Notes: generated by a model from the sequence alone, not told the origin. Counted from the stretch's first letter, positions 49,936 to 58,830 are shown. The stretch: DNA of 64,000 nt from Tepidibacillus_B infernus (GCF_048898065.1 NZ_JBLWFI010000001.1:1852155-1916154); one strand, 5' to 3'. Translations and numbers: made by a program.

Positions 49936-49963
49936 TACTTTAGTTTGCTACCAAACTAAAGTA
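49936..49963 (-). promoter_or_regulatory. Perfect inverted repeat upstream of hisZ (candidate operator)
   Basis: TACTTTAGTTTG and CAAACTAAAGTA are perfect 12-bp arms around CTAC, 30 nt before hisZ. On the minus strand a possible promoter (TTGTGT, 18 bp, TATAAA) ends just ahead, so the palindrome would cover the transcription start. No T-box (AGGGTGG) is visible. A TrpR/YerC-type histidine repressor is a candidate binder; this is inference. Confidence 0.6.
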
Positions 49964-50118
49964 TTTTATAAAAGTCTATCACCAGAGGACACAAAGGTCA
50001 AGAAGAAAGTTTTCACTAGAGTTTCCTCTTTCTCCATTCTTCCCTTTTACTTGTTATCTATATTCTGATAGAATAATCATATAATAATTGTAGATAACAT
50101 GATTGGAGGTTATTGAAT

Positions 50119-50388
50119 ATGATTATAAAACCCTCAACAACGCTACGTAACGACTATAACGCTATCGCTCAACTTGCCCATGAAAAAGCAGAACCGATCT
50201 ATATCACACGAAATGGCGAAGGTGATCTTGTTGTAATGAGCATTGATGCCTTTATACGTAGAGAGGCCATGCTTGATCTACGTGAAAAACTATTAATTGC
50301 AGAAGAACAACGCCTTGCAGGGGAACCAACCATTTCACTTGACGAAGCATACAAGCACTTAAAGGAAAAAATTAATGGAAAGCTATAA
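50119..50388 (+). CDS. Phd/YefM-family antitoxin
   Basis: An 89-residue antitoxin. I start it at ATG 50119 (MIIKPSTTLRNDYNAIAQLAHE), with GGAGG 9 nt upstream; a TTG two codons earlier is too close. The N-terminal Phd/YefM DNA-binding fold shows STTLRNDYNAIAQLA and PIYITRNGEGDLVVMSIDAF; the C-terminal tail (EEQRLAGEPTISLDEAYKHLKEK) is the toxin-neutralising part. It overlaps the toxin gene by 14 nt. The pair stands divergent from hisZ at the edge of the accessory block and is likely autorepressed. Confidence 0.88.
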   Translation: MIIKPSTTLRNDYNAIAQLAHEKAEPIYITRNGEGDLVVMSIDAFIRREAMLDLREKLLIAEEQRLAGEPTISLDEAYKHLKEKINGKL

Positions 50389-50692
50389 AGTAGAGTTACT
50401 TCCTTCTGCTTATTCAGATTTAGACGAAATATTCGACTATATTATGATAGATAACCCTCAGGCTGCAGCTAATATGCTGGAAACTATTATAGATTCTCTG
50501 CGTCGTCTAGAAAATTATCCACATTCAGGAAAACTGCTACATGAACGTTCTTTAATAAAATTCAACTTTAGAATGATAATTGTTGACCCTTATATTGTCT
50601 TCTACCGTCTTATAGATAACAAAATTCTTGTGTATCGTATACTACATGGTGCAAGAAATTACTCACAGATTTTGAAAAATCAAATAGAATGA
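50375..50692 (+). CDS. RelE/ParE-family toxin
   Basis: A 105-residue type II toxin. The fold signature is VELLPSAYSDLDEIFDYIMIDNPQAA, then RRLENYPHSGK and the C-terminal strands FRMIIVDPYIVFYRLIDNKILVYRILHGARNY, which hold the Arg/His expected for a RelE- or ParE-type active surface. ATG 50375 lies inside the antitoxin gene with AAGGA upstream, ensuring coupled translation. Whether it cuts ribosome-bound mRNA or poisons gyrase cannot be told; ARNY endings occur in ParE/RelE mixed groups. Confidence 0.88.
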   Translation: MESYKVELLPSAYSDLDEIFDYIMIDNPQAAANMLETIIDSLRRLENYPHSGKLLHERSLIKFNFRMIIVDPYIVFYRLIDNKILVYRILHGARNYSQILKNQIE

Positions 50693-50697
50693 AATAA

Positions 50698-50720
50698 AGG
50701 GCCACCCTAAAGGTAGCCCT
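50698..50720. terminator. Hairpin between toxin and neopullulanase genes
   Basis: AGGGCCACC and GGTAGCCCT pair with one mismatch between the convergent toxin and neopullulanase genes. It lacks a strong T-run, so it is a moderate bidirectional terminator. Confidence 0.5.
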
Positions 50721-50739
50721 AATTTATTATGTTTTTATT

Positions 50740-52476
50740 CTACTTCAAGATTACCCCTTGATAGCCAGCCAGTTTTACTTTTACCTTGCCATCTTTTACT
50801 GGATAAGTCTCTTTGGTTAATAAGTCTTTTACCTTGCCTGTCTTTTTCGCAACTGGGATCTCTACCTCTTGTTCTTTTTGTAATGAATTGATCACAACAA
50901 CGGCTGATTTACCTTCATAGTTTCTTGCAAAGGCATAAACCTGATTGATCTCATCGATGAGAACCGTTTCTACATCTCCATGGGTAAGTTCAAGATTGGA
51001 TTTGCGAATCTGAATCAATTTCTTGTAATAATCAAAGAGATCACGATTTTGTTCCTTTTCATCCCAGACATAGGTCTTACGGCAATCTGGATCGTTCTTC
51101 CCTGTCATCCCAATTTCAGTGCCATAGTAAACCATTGGCATTCCGATATAGGTCATTTGGAATAAAGCGGCTAAACGTAACAATTCTTCTTTTTCACCAA
51201 CAGAGGTTAAAAATCTCTCTGTGTCATGACTATCAATTAAGTTAAACATCGCATAATTGGCTTGATCGCGATATTTCATTCTTGCCTTTGCTAGTCTTGC
51301 ATCAAGGGTGCTTACACCAATATTTCGTCTAGCAAAGAAGTCAAAGATCGCTTCTCTAAATAAGTAGTTCATGACAGAATCATATTGATCCCCTTCTAAC
51401 CATGGTGCAGAATCATGCCAGATTTCGCCAATGATTAATGCCTCTGGATTCGCTTCTCTCACCACTTTACGGAAGGCCCTCCAAAAATCATGGTCAACTT
51501 CATTGGCCACATCTAAGCGCCAACCATCAATTCCCGCTTCTTCAATCCAATAACGAGCCACATTTAATAAATACTCTTTTACTTCAGGGTTGCTTGTTTT
51601 CAACTTTGGCATCGTCCATACATCATTGGCAAAGGTCTCATAATTGGGGTGTGGTTCTGTTACAATTGGGAAACTTTCAATATAGAACCAATCTTTATAT
51701 TTAGACTTTTCTCCATTTTTGACAACATCTTGGAAAGCGAAGAAATCATAACCACAATGATTAAAGACAGCGTCAAAAATCACTTTTATTCCTCGTTTAT
51801 GACTCTCTTTAACCAATTTCTTTACTGTATCTAAATCCCCAAAATGAGGGTCGATTTTATAATAATCAGTCGTATTGTATTTATGATTAGAAGGTGATTC
51901 AAAAACAGGTGTCATATAAATGACATTGACGCCTAAATCATCTAAATAAGGTAGCTTTTCAATCATTCCTTCTAAATCACCGCCAAAGAAATTATGAGGA
52001 GTAGGTTTGCCACCCCATGGCTCCACATTTTCCGGGTCGTTTTTAGTGTTGCCATTGGCAAAACGTTCGGGGAAGATTTGATAAACAATTCCTTTTTTCA
52101 CCCATTCTGGTACCTCGAATAAATCCTGTTCATTAATAAATGGAAATTGGAAATCGCCTACCGCAACACGTTCATTTGCAATTCCCTTATCCCCATACCA
52201 AACTCCAGAACCATTTGCTTCTAAATAAAAGGTATAGCGAATTCTTCTAGTTTTCGATGGAAGATCACAAGAAAAATAATCAAATAAATCATCAGATGCG
52301 ACCTTTTTCATGCGCAAAGGAACATCATGCTCAATTGGTTGATATCGATCACCATGTAAGACAGTCACTTGTTCTACATCTCCTTTTTTTGCACGAATCC
52401 GGATCCGCAAAGTATGACCATCAATTGGAAAAGCAAAGCTACCATAAGGTTGATGAAAAATAGATTCTAATAACAT
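50740..52476 (-). CDS. Intracellular neopullulanase/cyclomaltodextrinase (GH13)
   Basis: A cytosolic amylase, 578 residues from ATG 52476 (MLLESIFHQPYGSFAFP), with GGAGAG about 9 nt upstream. The N-terminal 120 residues form the CBM34-type domain typical of neopullulanase, cyclomaltodextrinase and maltogenic amylase. GH13 motifs are DAVFNHCG, GWRLDVANEVDHDFW (nucleophile), IGEIWHDS (acid Glu) and NLIDSHDTERF. It has no signal peptide, so it degrades imported maltodextrins or cyclodextrins. A LacI regulator gene lies about 100 nt upstream on the same strand. Confidence 0.92.
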   Translation of the reverse strand: MLLESIFHQPYGSFAFPIDGHTLRIRIRAKKGDVEQVTVLHGDRYQPIEHDVPLRMKKVASDDLFDYFSCDLPSKTRRIRYTFYLEANGSGVWYGDKGIANERVAVGDFQFPFINEQDLFEVPEWVKKGIVYQIFPERFANGNTKNDPENVEPWGGKPTPHNFFGGDLEGMIEKLPYLDDLGVNVIYMTPVFESPSNHKYNTTDYYKIDPHFGDLDTVKKLVKESHKRGIKVIFDAVFNHCGYDFFAFQDVVKNGEKSKYKDWFYIESFPIVTEPHPNYETFANDVWTMPKLKTSNPEVKEYLLNVARYWIEEAGIDGWRLDVANEVDHDFWRAFRKVVREANPEALIIGEIWHDSAPWLEGDQYDSVMNYLFREAIFDFFARRNIGVSTLDARLAKARMKYRDQANYAMFNLIDSHDTERFLTSVGEKEELLRLAALFQMTYIGMPMVYYGTEIGMTGKNDPDCRKTYVWDEKEQNRDLFDYYKKLIQIRKSNLELTHGDVETVLIDEINQVYAFARNYEGKSAVVVINSLQKEQEVEIPVAKKTGKVKDLLTKETYPVKDGKVKVKLAGYQGVILK

Positions 52477-52578
52477 CAACAACACTCTCCTAACCCTTGA
52501 GATATTATTTTAAAGCAGGAGGTAAACCCCTGTCTAACTCAGAAATTTTCTAACCATGTTAAAATAGGTTCAATTAAT

Positions 52579-53604
52579 TTATTGGCTAGATTGCCTAATC
52601 ACTAACTTGGTTGGAACGATAATTTTTTCTGGTTCTAGATTAGAGTCATCAATTAAAGCGAATAATCTGCTTGCCGATTGGTATCCTAATTGAAATACAG
52701 AAATATCGACTGAAGATAGAGATGGCGATGATAACTCAGCCATCGCAAAATTATTAAAACTAATGACAGCAACATCCTCTGGTATCTTAAATCCTTTCTC
52801 TTGCAAAGCTGCTAAAACCCCAAGAGCAATCAAATCATCCGTGACTAAAATTGCGGTTGGCGGTTCTGCTTGTCCAAAGCAATGTTCAATTGCTTCATAA
52901 CCTGCTTCCTTGCTAAATTCCACAAATGAGACGCAGGATTGGTCAAAAGGTAATCCTTTTTCCAATAATGCTTGTTTAAATCCAGCTAAACGATGCCTTG
53001 TCACCACTAACTTGTTGGATCCACCAATAAAAGCGATCCTTCGATGCCCTAATTCAAGCAAATAGATTGTTGCAGCCTTTGCAGCTTGAATGTTGTCATT
53101 GTCCACATAGTTAACCAATTTTTGCTCTTCTTCATTTTCTTGTTGAGGGCTGCCGATTAAGACAAAAGGAAAGTTCCACTTAATTAGCAATGAGATAAAT
53201 GGATCATTGATTCGGGAGCTAAGCAATACTACTCCATCTACTCTTTTTCCTAAAACCATTTTTGACAAGGTATCCAATTGCTCATCATGGGTTGTTCCTG
53301 TACTCATCAACACCATATAGTCCCTTTCATGGGCTGCAACACTAATGCCTCTAATTACCTCAGGGAAAAAAGGATGCATAAAAGCTTCTTCAGAAGCCCT
53401 TGGCATCATAATCCCAATCGTGGAAGTAGAATTGGCAACCAAACTTCTTGCATTAAAATTAGGATGGTAGCCTAATTCCTCCATCGCCTCCCTCACCTTT
53501 TTCTTGGTTTCAGGGCTGATTCGAGGATTGTCTGCAATGACCCTAGATACGGTACTTGGTGATACACCACAGACCCTTGCAATATCTTTAATCGTAACAG
53601 ACAT
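52579..53604 (-). CDS. LacI-family regulator, MalR-like
   Basis: A 341-residue LacI protein. The HTH is VTIKDIARVCGVSPSTVSRVIADN (residues 3-26), with hinge HPNFNARSLVANSTSTIGIMMP. The effector domain has AFIGGSNKLVVTRHRLAGF, ILVTDDLIALGVL and VISFNNFAMAELSSPSLSSVDI. It precedes the neopullulanase gene, so it probably senses maltose or maltodextrin. It may also act on the cre/LacI-like boxes of the distant mal operon. AGGAGAG precedes ATG 53604, and a palindromic box stands 47 nt upstream. Confidence 0.87.
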   Translation of the reverse strand: MSVTIKDIARVCGVSPSTVSRVIADNPRISPETKKKVREAMEELGYHPNFNARSLVANSTSTIGIMMPRASEEAFMHPFFPEVIRGISVAAHERDYMVLMSTGTTHDEQLDTLSKMVLGKRVDGVVLLSSRINDPFISLLIKWNFPFVLIGSPQQENEEEQKLVNYVDNDNIQAAKAATIYLLELGHRRIAFIGGSNKLVVTRHRLAGFKQALLEKGLPFDQSCVSFVEFSKEAGYEAIEHCFGQAEPPTAILVTDDLIALGVLAALQEKGFKIPEDVAVISFNNFAMAELSSPSLSSVDISVFQLGYQSASRLFALIDDSNLEPEKIIVPTKLVIRQSSQ

Positions 53605-53650
53605 AAAAATAACACTCTCCTGTAAACGGTATCAATTTATTTTAATTTAA

Positions 53651-53664
53651 TTCAAACGTTTGCA
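53651..53664. promoter_or_regulatory. cre/LacI-type box upstream of the MalR-like gene
   Basis: TTCAAACGTTTGCA is a CG-centred near-palindrome matching the cre consensus at about 12 of 14 positions. Either CcpA or the MalR-like protein itself could bind it. Confidence 0.6.
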
Positions 53665-53710
53665 TTATTTTTATTATAGAATACTTTACAGCAAATTGAA
53701 AGAAAAAAAG

Positions 53711-53788
53711 AAATGCCTTTCTCTGATATTCTTCCAATCAAAGAAAGGCATGGATGACGGAGCAGCGTTGTAAAACGCAATTCCTTTA
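53711..53788 (-). repeat. Palindromic element, partial copy E
   Basis: The inner stem ATGCCTTTCT (53713-53722) pairs with AGAAAGGCAT (53742-53751), followed by the conserved GGATGACGGAGCAGCG and the outer arm TGTAAAACGCAATT. The other outer arm is absent. Its end includes the stop codon of the activase-associated gene. Confidence 0.8.
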
Positions 53789-56398
53789 TTTAGAATACTG
53801 ATAAACTTTTTCTATTGTATGGCCAATTTGTTGCCTTCGCTGAATCTCTTCTTCCCGATAAGACCGTATGTCACCCCTCATTGCAATCTCTTGATGAAGA
53901 AGAGAGGCAAATGTGTTGATTTCCGTCTTTAAACGCTCGATCTCAATTTCCTTATCAAAGGAGAGATGAATACTCTTTATCCCATAGATTTGACACATTT
54001 CTGCCAAAGCATCCTTTGCCATTCCTTCAGGCATACATTTAAAAGGATAAAGATGCACAATTCCATCTACCCCATCATGCTCTATATGGTGTCTTGCATG
54101 GGCTACTGTCGGTTGTCCGTCTCCACCAACTTCATGTTCAAGGAAAGGTTTGGCCATAGGCTCTCTTACCCAACGGTTAGGGGAATATAACCCTTTATCT
54201 GTGAGCCCTTGTAGGATTGGTTTTAATAGCGGATGTTTCTGAATAAAATGAGCTTTAAGTCCTTTAAAGGCACCACGAATAAAATGGCTTAATCTCATTC
54301 CTTCCACTGCTTCAATCCCTAACATTCCTAGTAAATTATCAACAGTCCCTCGATTGGCAAAGGAGGTTAGGGACACATAAATTTCTCCAACTACAACGAC
54401 CTTTGGCTTTATTTCCTGATCCTGTTCTATTTGTTCTAACTCTTTTAATGCTTTTTCCTTCACTTGTAAGATTTCAGGAATGGTATGAACCTCATCCAAT
54501 CGTCGGATCCATTTTCTTAATATTTGCGTCGTAGTTCCTCTTTTTGTTTCATGAGCCCGTACGATTAATGCTTTGTTTTGCAAATCCTCATAGGCCAACA
54601 ATTTTTCCCAACCCGGCCAAACCAAGTTTTTCAACATTTTCAATAACTGAGTCTGCACTTTCATAGCCTGGATTACATTTAATTCCTGTTTATGTAGGAA
54701 TTGTTCAAGACTTTTTACCAAATGAGCTAAGCGATCATGAGTAGCCAATGTAGATACTTGTTGTAAAAAGGCAAGCAAGTTTCTTCCTTCATTATCTAAC
54801 GTAAACATTTCTAGAGTATGTCCATATTTTTGTAAAATAGGTTGATACTCTTTTAATAAGGCTGGTTCCCCTGCAATCGCATACCAGCCAAATGTACAAG
54901 GCCCTTTTCCTCTCGCCATCAAAATGATGATCCTTCTCGGTTCAACTTGACCCCCTTTGATGTTTGCCTGCTCTTCTAAATCGTTTACTACTCTATCTAA
55001 CGTTTGTCGAATACTTCCCATACTTAAAGCAAAAGGAGAACAGGTTTCTGTATAATGAACATTTCCTTTAATGATTGTTTCTTCATTTACAGTTTTTGGG
55101 GGATAGAGAAAATCGCTTAATCCTAACTGATGCCAGATATCCTTAAGAATTAGGCCAATCCCATCTCCCATATATGGCCAGATGAAAAGTGGTTTCTTCT
55201 CCTTTGGTAAATGTTCTTCATTCTTTAAGGTCACTGGTTTTGAGGCAACTGATATATGAGAGATCATATCTTGAATACCTTCTAACTTTTGAATCCTTTC
55301 ATCTCTTTTTTGCTGTAGAAATCCTAAAATGGTTTCGTATCGGGTATGAAAACCGACACCACCTGTTTGCTCATCAAATTTAAAAGTCCAACATGCTTTG
55401 CCTTGATCCGAGATATATTTAGCAAAATATTCAACTTGAAAGGCATCTGGATGACAACCAAAGCTGCCAACCAGAATAAATCCGTCTACATGATCGATCA
55501 TTTTATCGATAAAGGCCTGCCCTAAACGATGCGTATCATAAAAACCATTTACATTCTGGTAATACGGTTGTAATTCCCAAAATGGAAGGTCTTGCATCGT
55601 GATGACAGAGACGCCTTTTTTCGTAAAATAGATTTTAACATCTGCAGATAATGCGGAATCCTCAACTAAATAATTTCTTCCTACTAATGCCAGACGAACC
55701 TTTGTAGGATCTTTAAGTAATTTTAGATATCGATCCGATTGTTTTTCAATCACATCTTGATATGCTTTTTTAAATGCCTGGTCAATTTCTTTAAATTCAT
55801 CATTTCTAGCATCAGACCAATCTCTTTTCATTAAAAAGGCTAATTTTTTTGCCTTCTTCCACTGAAAAAGATCTCCATAAACATGAGCACAAACCTGTCT
55901 TAAATGGTTTTCATCTAAAGAATCGATTTCAGGTGCAATCACTCTTGGGAAATGGTCTCCTTTTTCCGCCAACCTTTCGACTATTTCTTCGTTCATCAGC
56001 AGATTTAAATGTTCTTGATGTCTATAATTGCTTTGCTTTAAACGGTATCCCGTGATACTGCTAAGGGAACGAATCACAACGCCATCCAAATCACGATATT
56101 TTGCACAAGTACTTGAATCATCGTGTTCTCCTTTGATTATTGGAGTTAAAAGAACATCAATCTCAGGGTGTTCATGAATCAGTTGATAAATATGCCCAAT
56201 ATAGACTCGAAGGGGTAAACAATAATCTGCACTCGCGATTGCGCTTGCCGCTTCAATCATATTTGGCTTGGTTACCGTACTTTTAATCAAAGGAATACTC
56301 ATCAATTCTAAAAAACGTATAACCAGCTTTACTGCCACATATTTCCCTGTAAAGGCAGTGGAAATTCCGACGATAGGCTTGCTTTTATCAACAACCAT
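53786..56398 (-). CDS. Activase-associated DUF2229/2-hydroxyacyl-CoA dehydratase-like protein
   Basis: An 870-residue protein. The N-terminus (PIVGISTAFTGKYVAVKLVIRFLELMSIPLIKST) matches the DUF2229-type region found behind CoA-dehydratase activases. Cysteines that could hold Fe-S are in DYCLPLRVYIGH, SSTCAKYRDLDG, TETCSPFALSMGS, GKGPCTFGWYA and YPFKCMPEGMA, the pattern of HgdB or double-cubane-type proteins. In many Firmicutes this region is fused to the activase. Here ATG 56398 directly follows, in the same frame, the TAG of the upstream gene; GGGGG lies about 10 nt before it. Likely role: Fe-S partner receiving low-potential electrons. The substrate is unknown. Confidence 0.78.
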   Translation of the reverse strand: MVVDKSKPIVGISTAFTGKYVAVKLVIRFLELMSIPLIKSTVTKPNMIEAASAIASADYCLPLRVYIGHIYQLIHEHPEIDVLLTPIIKGEHDDSSTCAKYRDLDGVVIRSLSSITGYRLKQSNYRHQEHLNLLMNEEIVERLAEKGDHFPRVIAPEIDSLDENHLRQVCAHVYGDLFQWKKAKKLAFLMKRDWSDARNDEFKEIDQAFKKAYQDVIEKQSDRYLKLLKDPTKVRLALVGRNYLVEDSALSADVKIYFTKKGVSVITMQDLPFWELQPYYQNVNGFYDTHRLGQAFIDKMIDHVDGFILVGSFGCHPDAFQVEYFAKYISDQGKACWTFKFDEQTGGVGFHTRYETILGFLQQKRDERIQKLEGIQDMISHISVASKPVTLKNEEHLPKEKKPLFIWPYMGDGIGLILKDIWHQLGLSDFLYPPKTVNEETIIKGNVHYTETCSPFALSMGSIRQTLDRVVNDLEEQANIKGGQVEPRRIIILMARGKGPCTFGWYAIAGEPALLKEYQPILQKYGHTLEMFTLDNEGRNLLAFLQQVSTLATHDRLAHLVKSLEQFLHKQELNVIQAMKVQTQLLKMLKNLVWPGWEKLLAYEDLQNKALIVRAHETKRGTTTQILRKWIRRLDEVHTIPEILQVKEKALKELEQIEQDQEIKPKVVVVGEIYVSLTSFANRGTVDNLLGMLGIEAVEGMRLSHFIRGAFKGLKAHFIQKHPLLKPILQGLTDKGLYSPNRWVREPMAKPFLEHEVGGDGQPTVAHARHHIEHDGVDGIVHLYPFKCMPEGMAKDALAEMCQIYGIKSIHLSFDKEIEIERLKTEINTFASLLHQEIAMRGDIRSYREEEIQRRQQIGHTIEKVYQYSK

Positions 56399-58618
56399 CT
56401 ATGCCAACCCCCTTTCAAGCAATAATGTTTCGATGTGTTTTTTTGAAGCGTCATCCTCAATCATTCCTTCAAACAGCCCAAAATCACAGTTGATTGATTT
56501 ATAGCCAGCTATTGGCTGATCATCCTCTAATAAAGTAATCACCCCATGACAGGTTCGATCACATGAAGGATGCTTACACGTTAATGTCCTCGTGTGATAT
56601 GTAGAAGAGAGAATTGTATCAAACCCTTTAAAACTAGAATTCATACCTTTTGCATATGCATCTTTTGCTAGGAGGGCTGCTCCTAATGCACCTGCACCAA
56701 CAACTAATCTTCGATCCTTAGCAATAATGAACTCTTCTTCAGAAAGCTGTAAGGTTTCTTTAAAAGCATGTTGAATCGCTTGGTTTAAAAACGTTCCTCC
56801 TTGAGCCACAATCGGTACAGATAATACCTTTCCTTTGCCGATATCAGATAAATAGGTTCTACAAATGGAATAAGCAAGCCCCATCAATAAATCTTTAGTA
56901 GGAAAGCCTGCCCGTGCTTTATGGATGATATCTGATTCGCCGAAGACCGCACAACGTCCTGATATTCTCGCTGGTGAATGAGAAGTAAGCGCAATTGGAC
57001 CAAATTGATCCAAAGGAATCTCAAATCGCTTAGCAATCGCTTCAATAAAAGCTCCTGCACCTGCCGCACATTTATCATTCATTGCAAATTCAATTCCGTG
57101 GTCATTGATCACAATAATTTTCGCATCATTTCCACCAATATCCATAATCACCTTCACACCAGGTACCATATATTGAGCCCATGTGGTATGTGCTAAGATT
57201 TCCGTTACCTTTACATCAGAGGTATATTTAGCCTTTGTGGTAATCATATCTCTAGCTAATTCCCCTGCACTCCCTGTTGTTCCAACACCTCCTAAGCTTT
57301 CTCCTAATGGTAGGTGTTTTTTTAATTCAATCAAGGCAGCTTGAATCGCTTTAATTGCATCTCCAGAAGTTTCAACTGAACCAACAGAGATGATTTCTAT
57401 TCCGGTTTGTGTCCCTTTAATTAATGCGTATTTCGTCCCTCTTGACCCTCCATCGATCCCAGCAAAATAAATACCATCTATCGATCTTACATCAGAATGG
57501 AGTGATCTTTCATTGTTGATCACGATTTTACTCTTTTCACGATGGATCGGAATTTTAATGTTTTTCTGTGATTGCGGGATTTCTTTGACATTTTTAGCTT
57601 GGAAGGCACCTTCACATCTGCCACCCAACGTGTCTAAAATATGGATCCCTTCCTCACTTTTTTCAAGAGGTTGAGACAATTCACAAGCATTTTGACAACC
57701 ATGGCAATAACGAATTTGGCTATCAAAATCTCGAATAAAGAAGTCCTCTTTAAAAGAAGTTTGATTAGCAGAATCTTTTTTTTCTTCCAATACGATGGCG
57801 GCCATTCCTAAAGCTCCAACAATGTCATGATAAGGTGGAATGATGACTTCCACACCTAAATGATGTTCAAAAGCCCTTTTTACTCCTTGATTAAAGGCTA
57901 CTCCACCTTGAAAAACAATCGGGCTAGGCAAAGGAACATCTTTTACAACATTTTTAAGGTAATTGGTTACCATTGCATCACAAATTCCAGCTAAACGTTC
58001 AGCTAATGGCACACCCTTTTGTGTCAAATGACGGAAATCCCGTCTAGAAAATACGGTACAGGTCGAATCAATTCTAGCAGACTGCATAGCTTCTAACGCA
58101 ATAGGGCCAAATTGATTTAAAGAAATACCTGCTTCATCGGCAATTTGTTTAAGAAACTCACCAGTCCCAGCAGAGCAAATCGTGTTCATATTAAAGTAAA
58201 CAGGGACATTTGCTTTATCAAACACAATCACTTTCGAATCTTGTCCACCAATTTCAATAATGGTTCCTATTTTATCGATAGGTTCTTTGATTCCATTGTT
58301 TTCTATTTTTACAAAACCTTTTTTTACTAAGTGTTGGATACCAACAGAATGGGCAAAAATTTCCGTTTTGGTTAAATCCCCGCCAATCATGTGACGATTT
58401 AATTCCCGGCCGCTACCTGTTAACCCAATTCCTCCCACTTGATATTGGGGAACACTTTCAAGATAAGTGCGAAGGGCATTTTTCACAGCATCCACTTGGC
58501 TTGGGAACTGATCGTGACGAAGATATAGAGAGGTTCCTATCAACTCACCATCTCTTGAGATTCCAGCTACTTTTACCGTTGCTGAGCCAATATCCACTCC
58601 GATATAAACCTTATCCAT
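56399..58618 (-). CDS. Double-domain acyl-CoA dehydratase activase (BadF/BadG/BcrA/BcrD ATPase)
   Basis: A 739-residue protein with two ASKHA ATPase domains (about 3-260 and 385-640). Each keeps the Cys pair, 39 residues apart, that bridges the [4Fe-4S] cluster in HgdC-type activators: Cys148 (NTICSAGTGEFL) with Cys187, and NDKCAAGAGAF with SGRCAVF. Nucleotide loops are VYIGVDIGSATVKVAG and AGIDGGSRGTKYAL. Extra Cys groups are CHGCQNAC in the middle and CKHPSCDRTC near the end. The family uses ATP hydrolysis to push an electron to very low potential. I start it at ATG 58618 with AAGGTG upstream. It points to an anaerobic life-style. Confidence 0.88.
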   Translation of the reverse strand: MDKVYIGVDIGSATVKVAGISRDGELIGTSLYLRHDQFPSQVDAVKNALRTYLESVPQYQVGGIGLTGSGRELNRHMIGGDLTKTEIFAHSVGIQHLVKKGFVKIENNGIKEPIDKIGTIIEIGGQDSKVIVFDKANVPVYFNMNTICSAGTGEFLKQIADEAGISLNQFGPIALEAMQSARIDSTCTVFSRRDFRHLTQKGVPLAERLAGICDAMVTNYLKNVVKDVPLPSPIVFQGGVAFNQGVKRAFEHHLGVEVIIPPYHDIVGALGMAAIVLEEKKDSANQTSFKEDFFIRDFDSQIRYCHGCQNACELSQPLEKSEEGIHILDTLGGRCEGAFQAKNVKEIPQSQKNIKIPIHREKSKIVINNERSLHSDVRSIDGIYFAGIDGGSRGTKYALIKGTQTGIEIISVGSVETSGDAIKAIQAALIELKKHLPLGESLGGVGTTGSAGELARDMITTKAKYTSDVKVTEILAHTTWAQYMVPGVKVIMDIGGNDAKIIVINDHGIEFAMNDKCAAGAGAFIEAIAKRFEIPLDQFGPIALTSHSPARISGRCAVFGESDIIHKARAGFPTKDLLMGLAYSICRTYLSDIGKGKVLSVPIVAQGGTFLNQAIQHAFKETLQLSEEEFIIAKDRRLVVGAGALGAALLAKDAYAKGMNSSFKGFDTILSSTYHTRTLTCKHPSCDRTCHGVITLLEDDQPIAGYKSINCDFGLFEGMIEDDASKKHIETLLLERGLA

Positions 58619-58710
58619 TTTCACACACCTTTTTCTTATCCATATTTACCTATTCATCAATCAATAATTTATTTTACCCATTCTCCCTCTATTTTAATAC
58701 TATTATAAAA

Positions 58711-58812
58711 AATAGTGTATTACGACGAGCTCCGTTGTACGCCTTTTTGTATGATTAAAAATAAAGGTAACAAAGAGGCTCCAAAAGTCGATTTTTATGT
58801 AATACACAATTT
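58711..58812 (+). repeat. Palindromic element, complete copy H (divergent)
   Basis: The outer stem GTGTATTAC (58715-58723) pairs with GTAATACAC (58799-58807). The inner stem GCCTTTTTGT (58741-58750) pairs with ACAAAGAGGC (58770-58779) with one wobble. Loop sides are ACGAGCTCCGTTGTAC and CCAAAAGTCGA. It is the only copy not behind a stop codon in the gene's orientation: it lies in the 262-bp gap between the activase and a membrane-protein gene. Confidence 0.78.
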
Positions 58813-58830
58813 AGTTACTTTGTTTTAATT

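Noticed and set aside
49907..50100. T-box riboswitch upstream of hisZ
   Set aside because: No AGGGTGG-type antiterminator box or terminator on the minus strand; only the short palindrome is present.
56396..56401. TAG read as pyrrolysine
   Set aside because: No pyl genes or methylamine context, and a good ribosome site precedes the following ATG.
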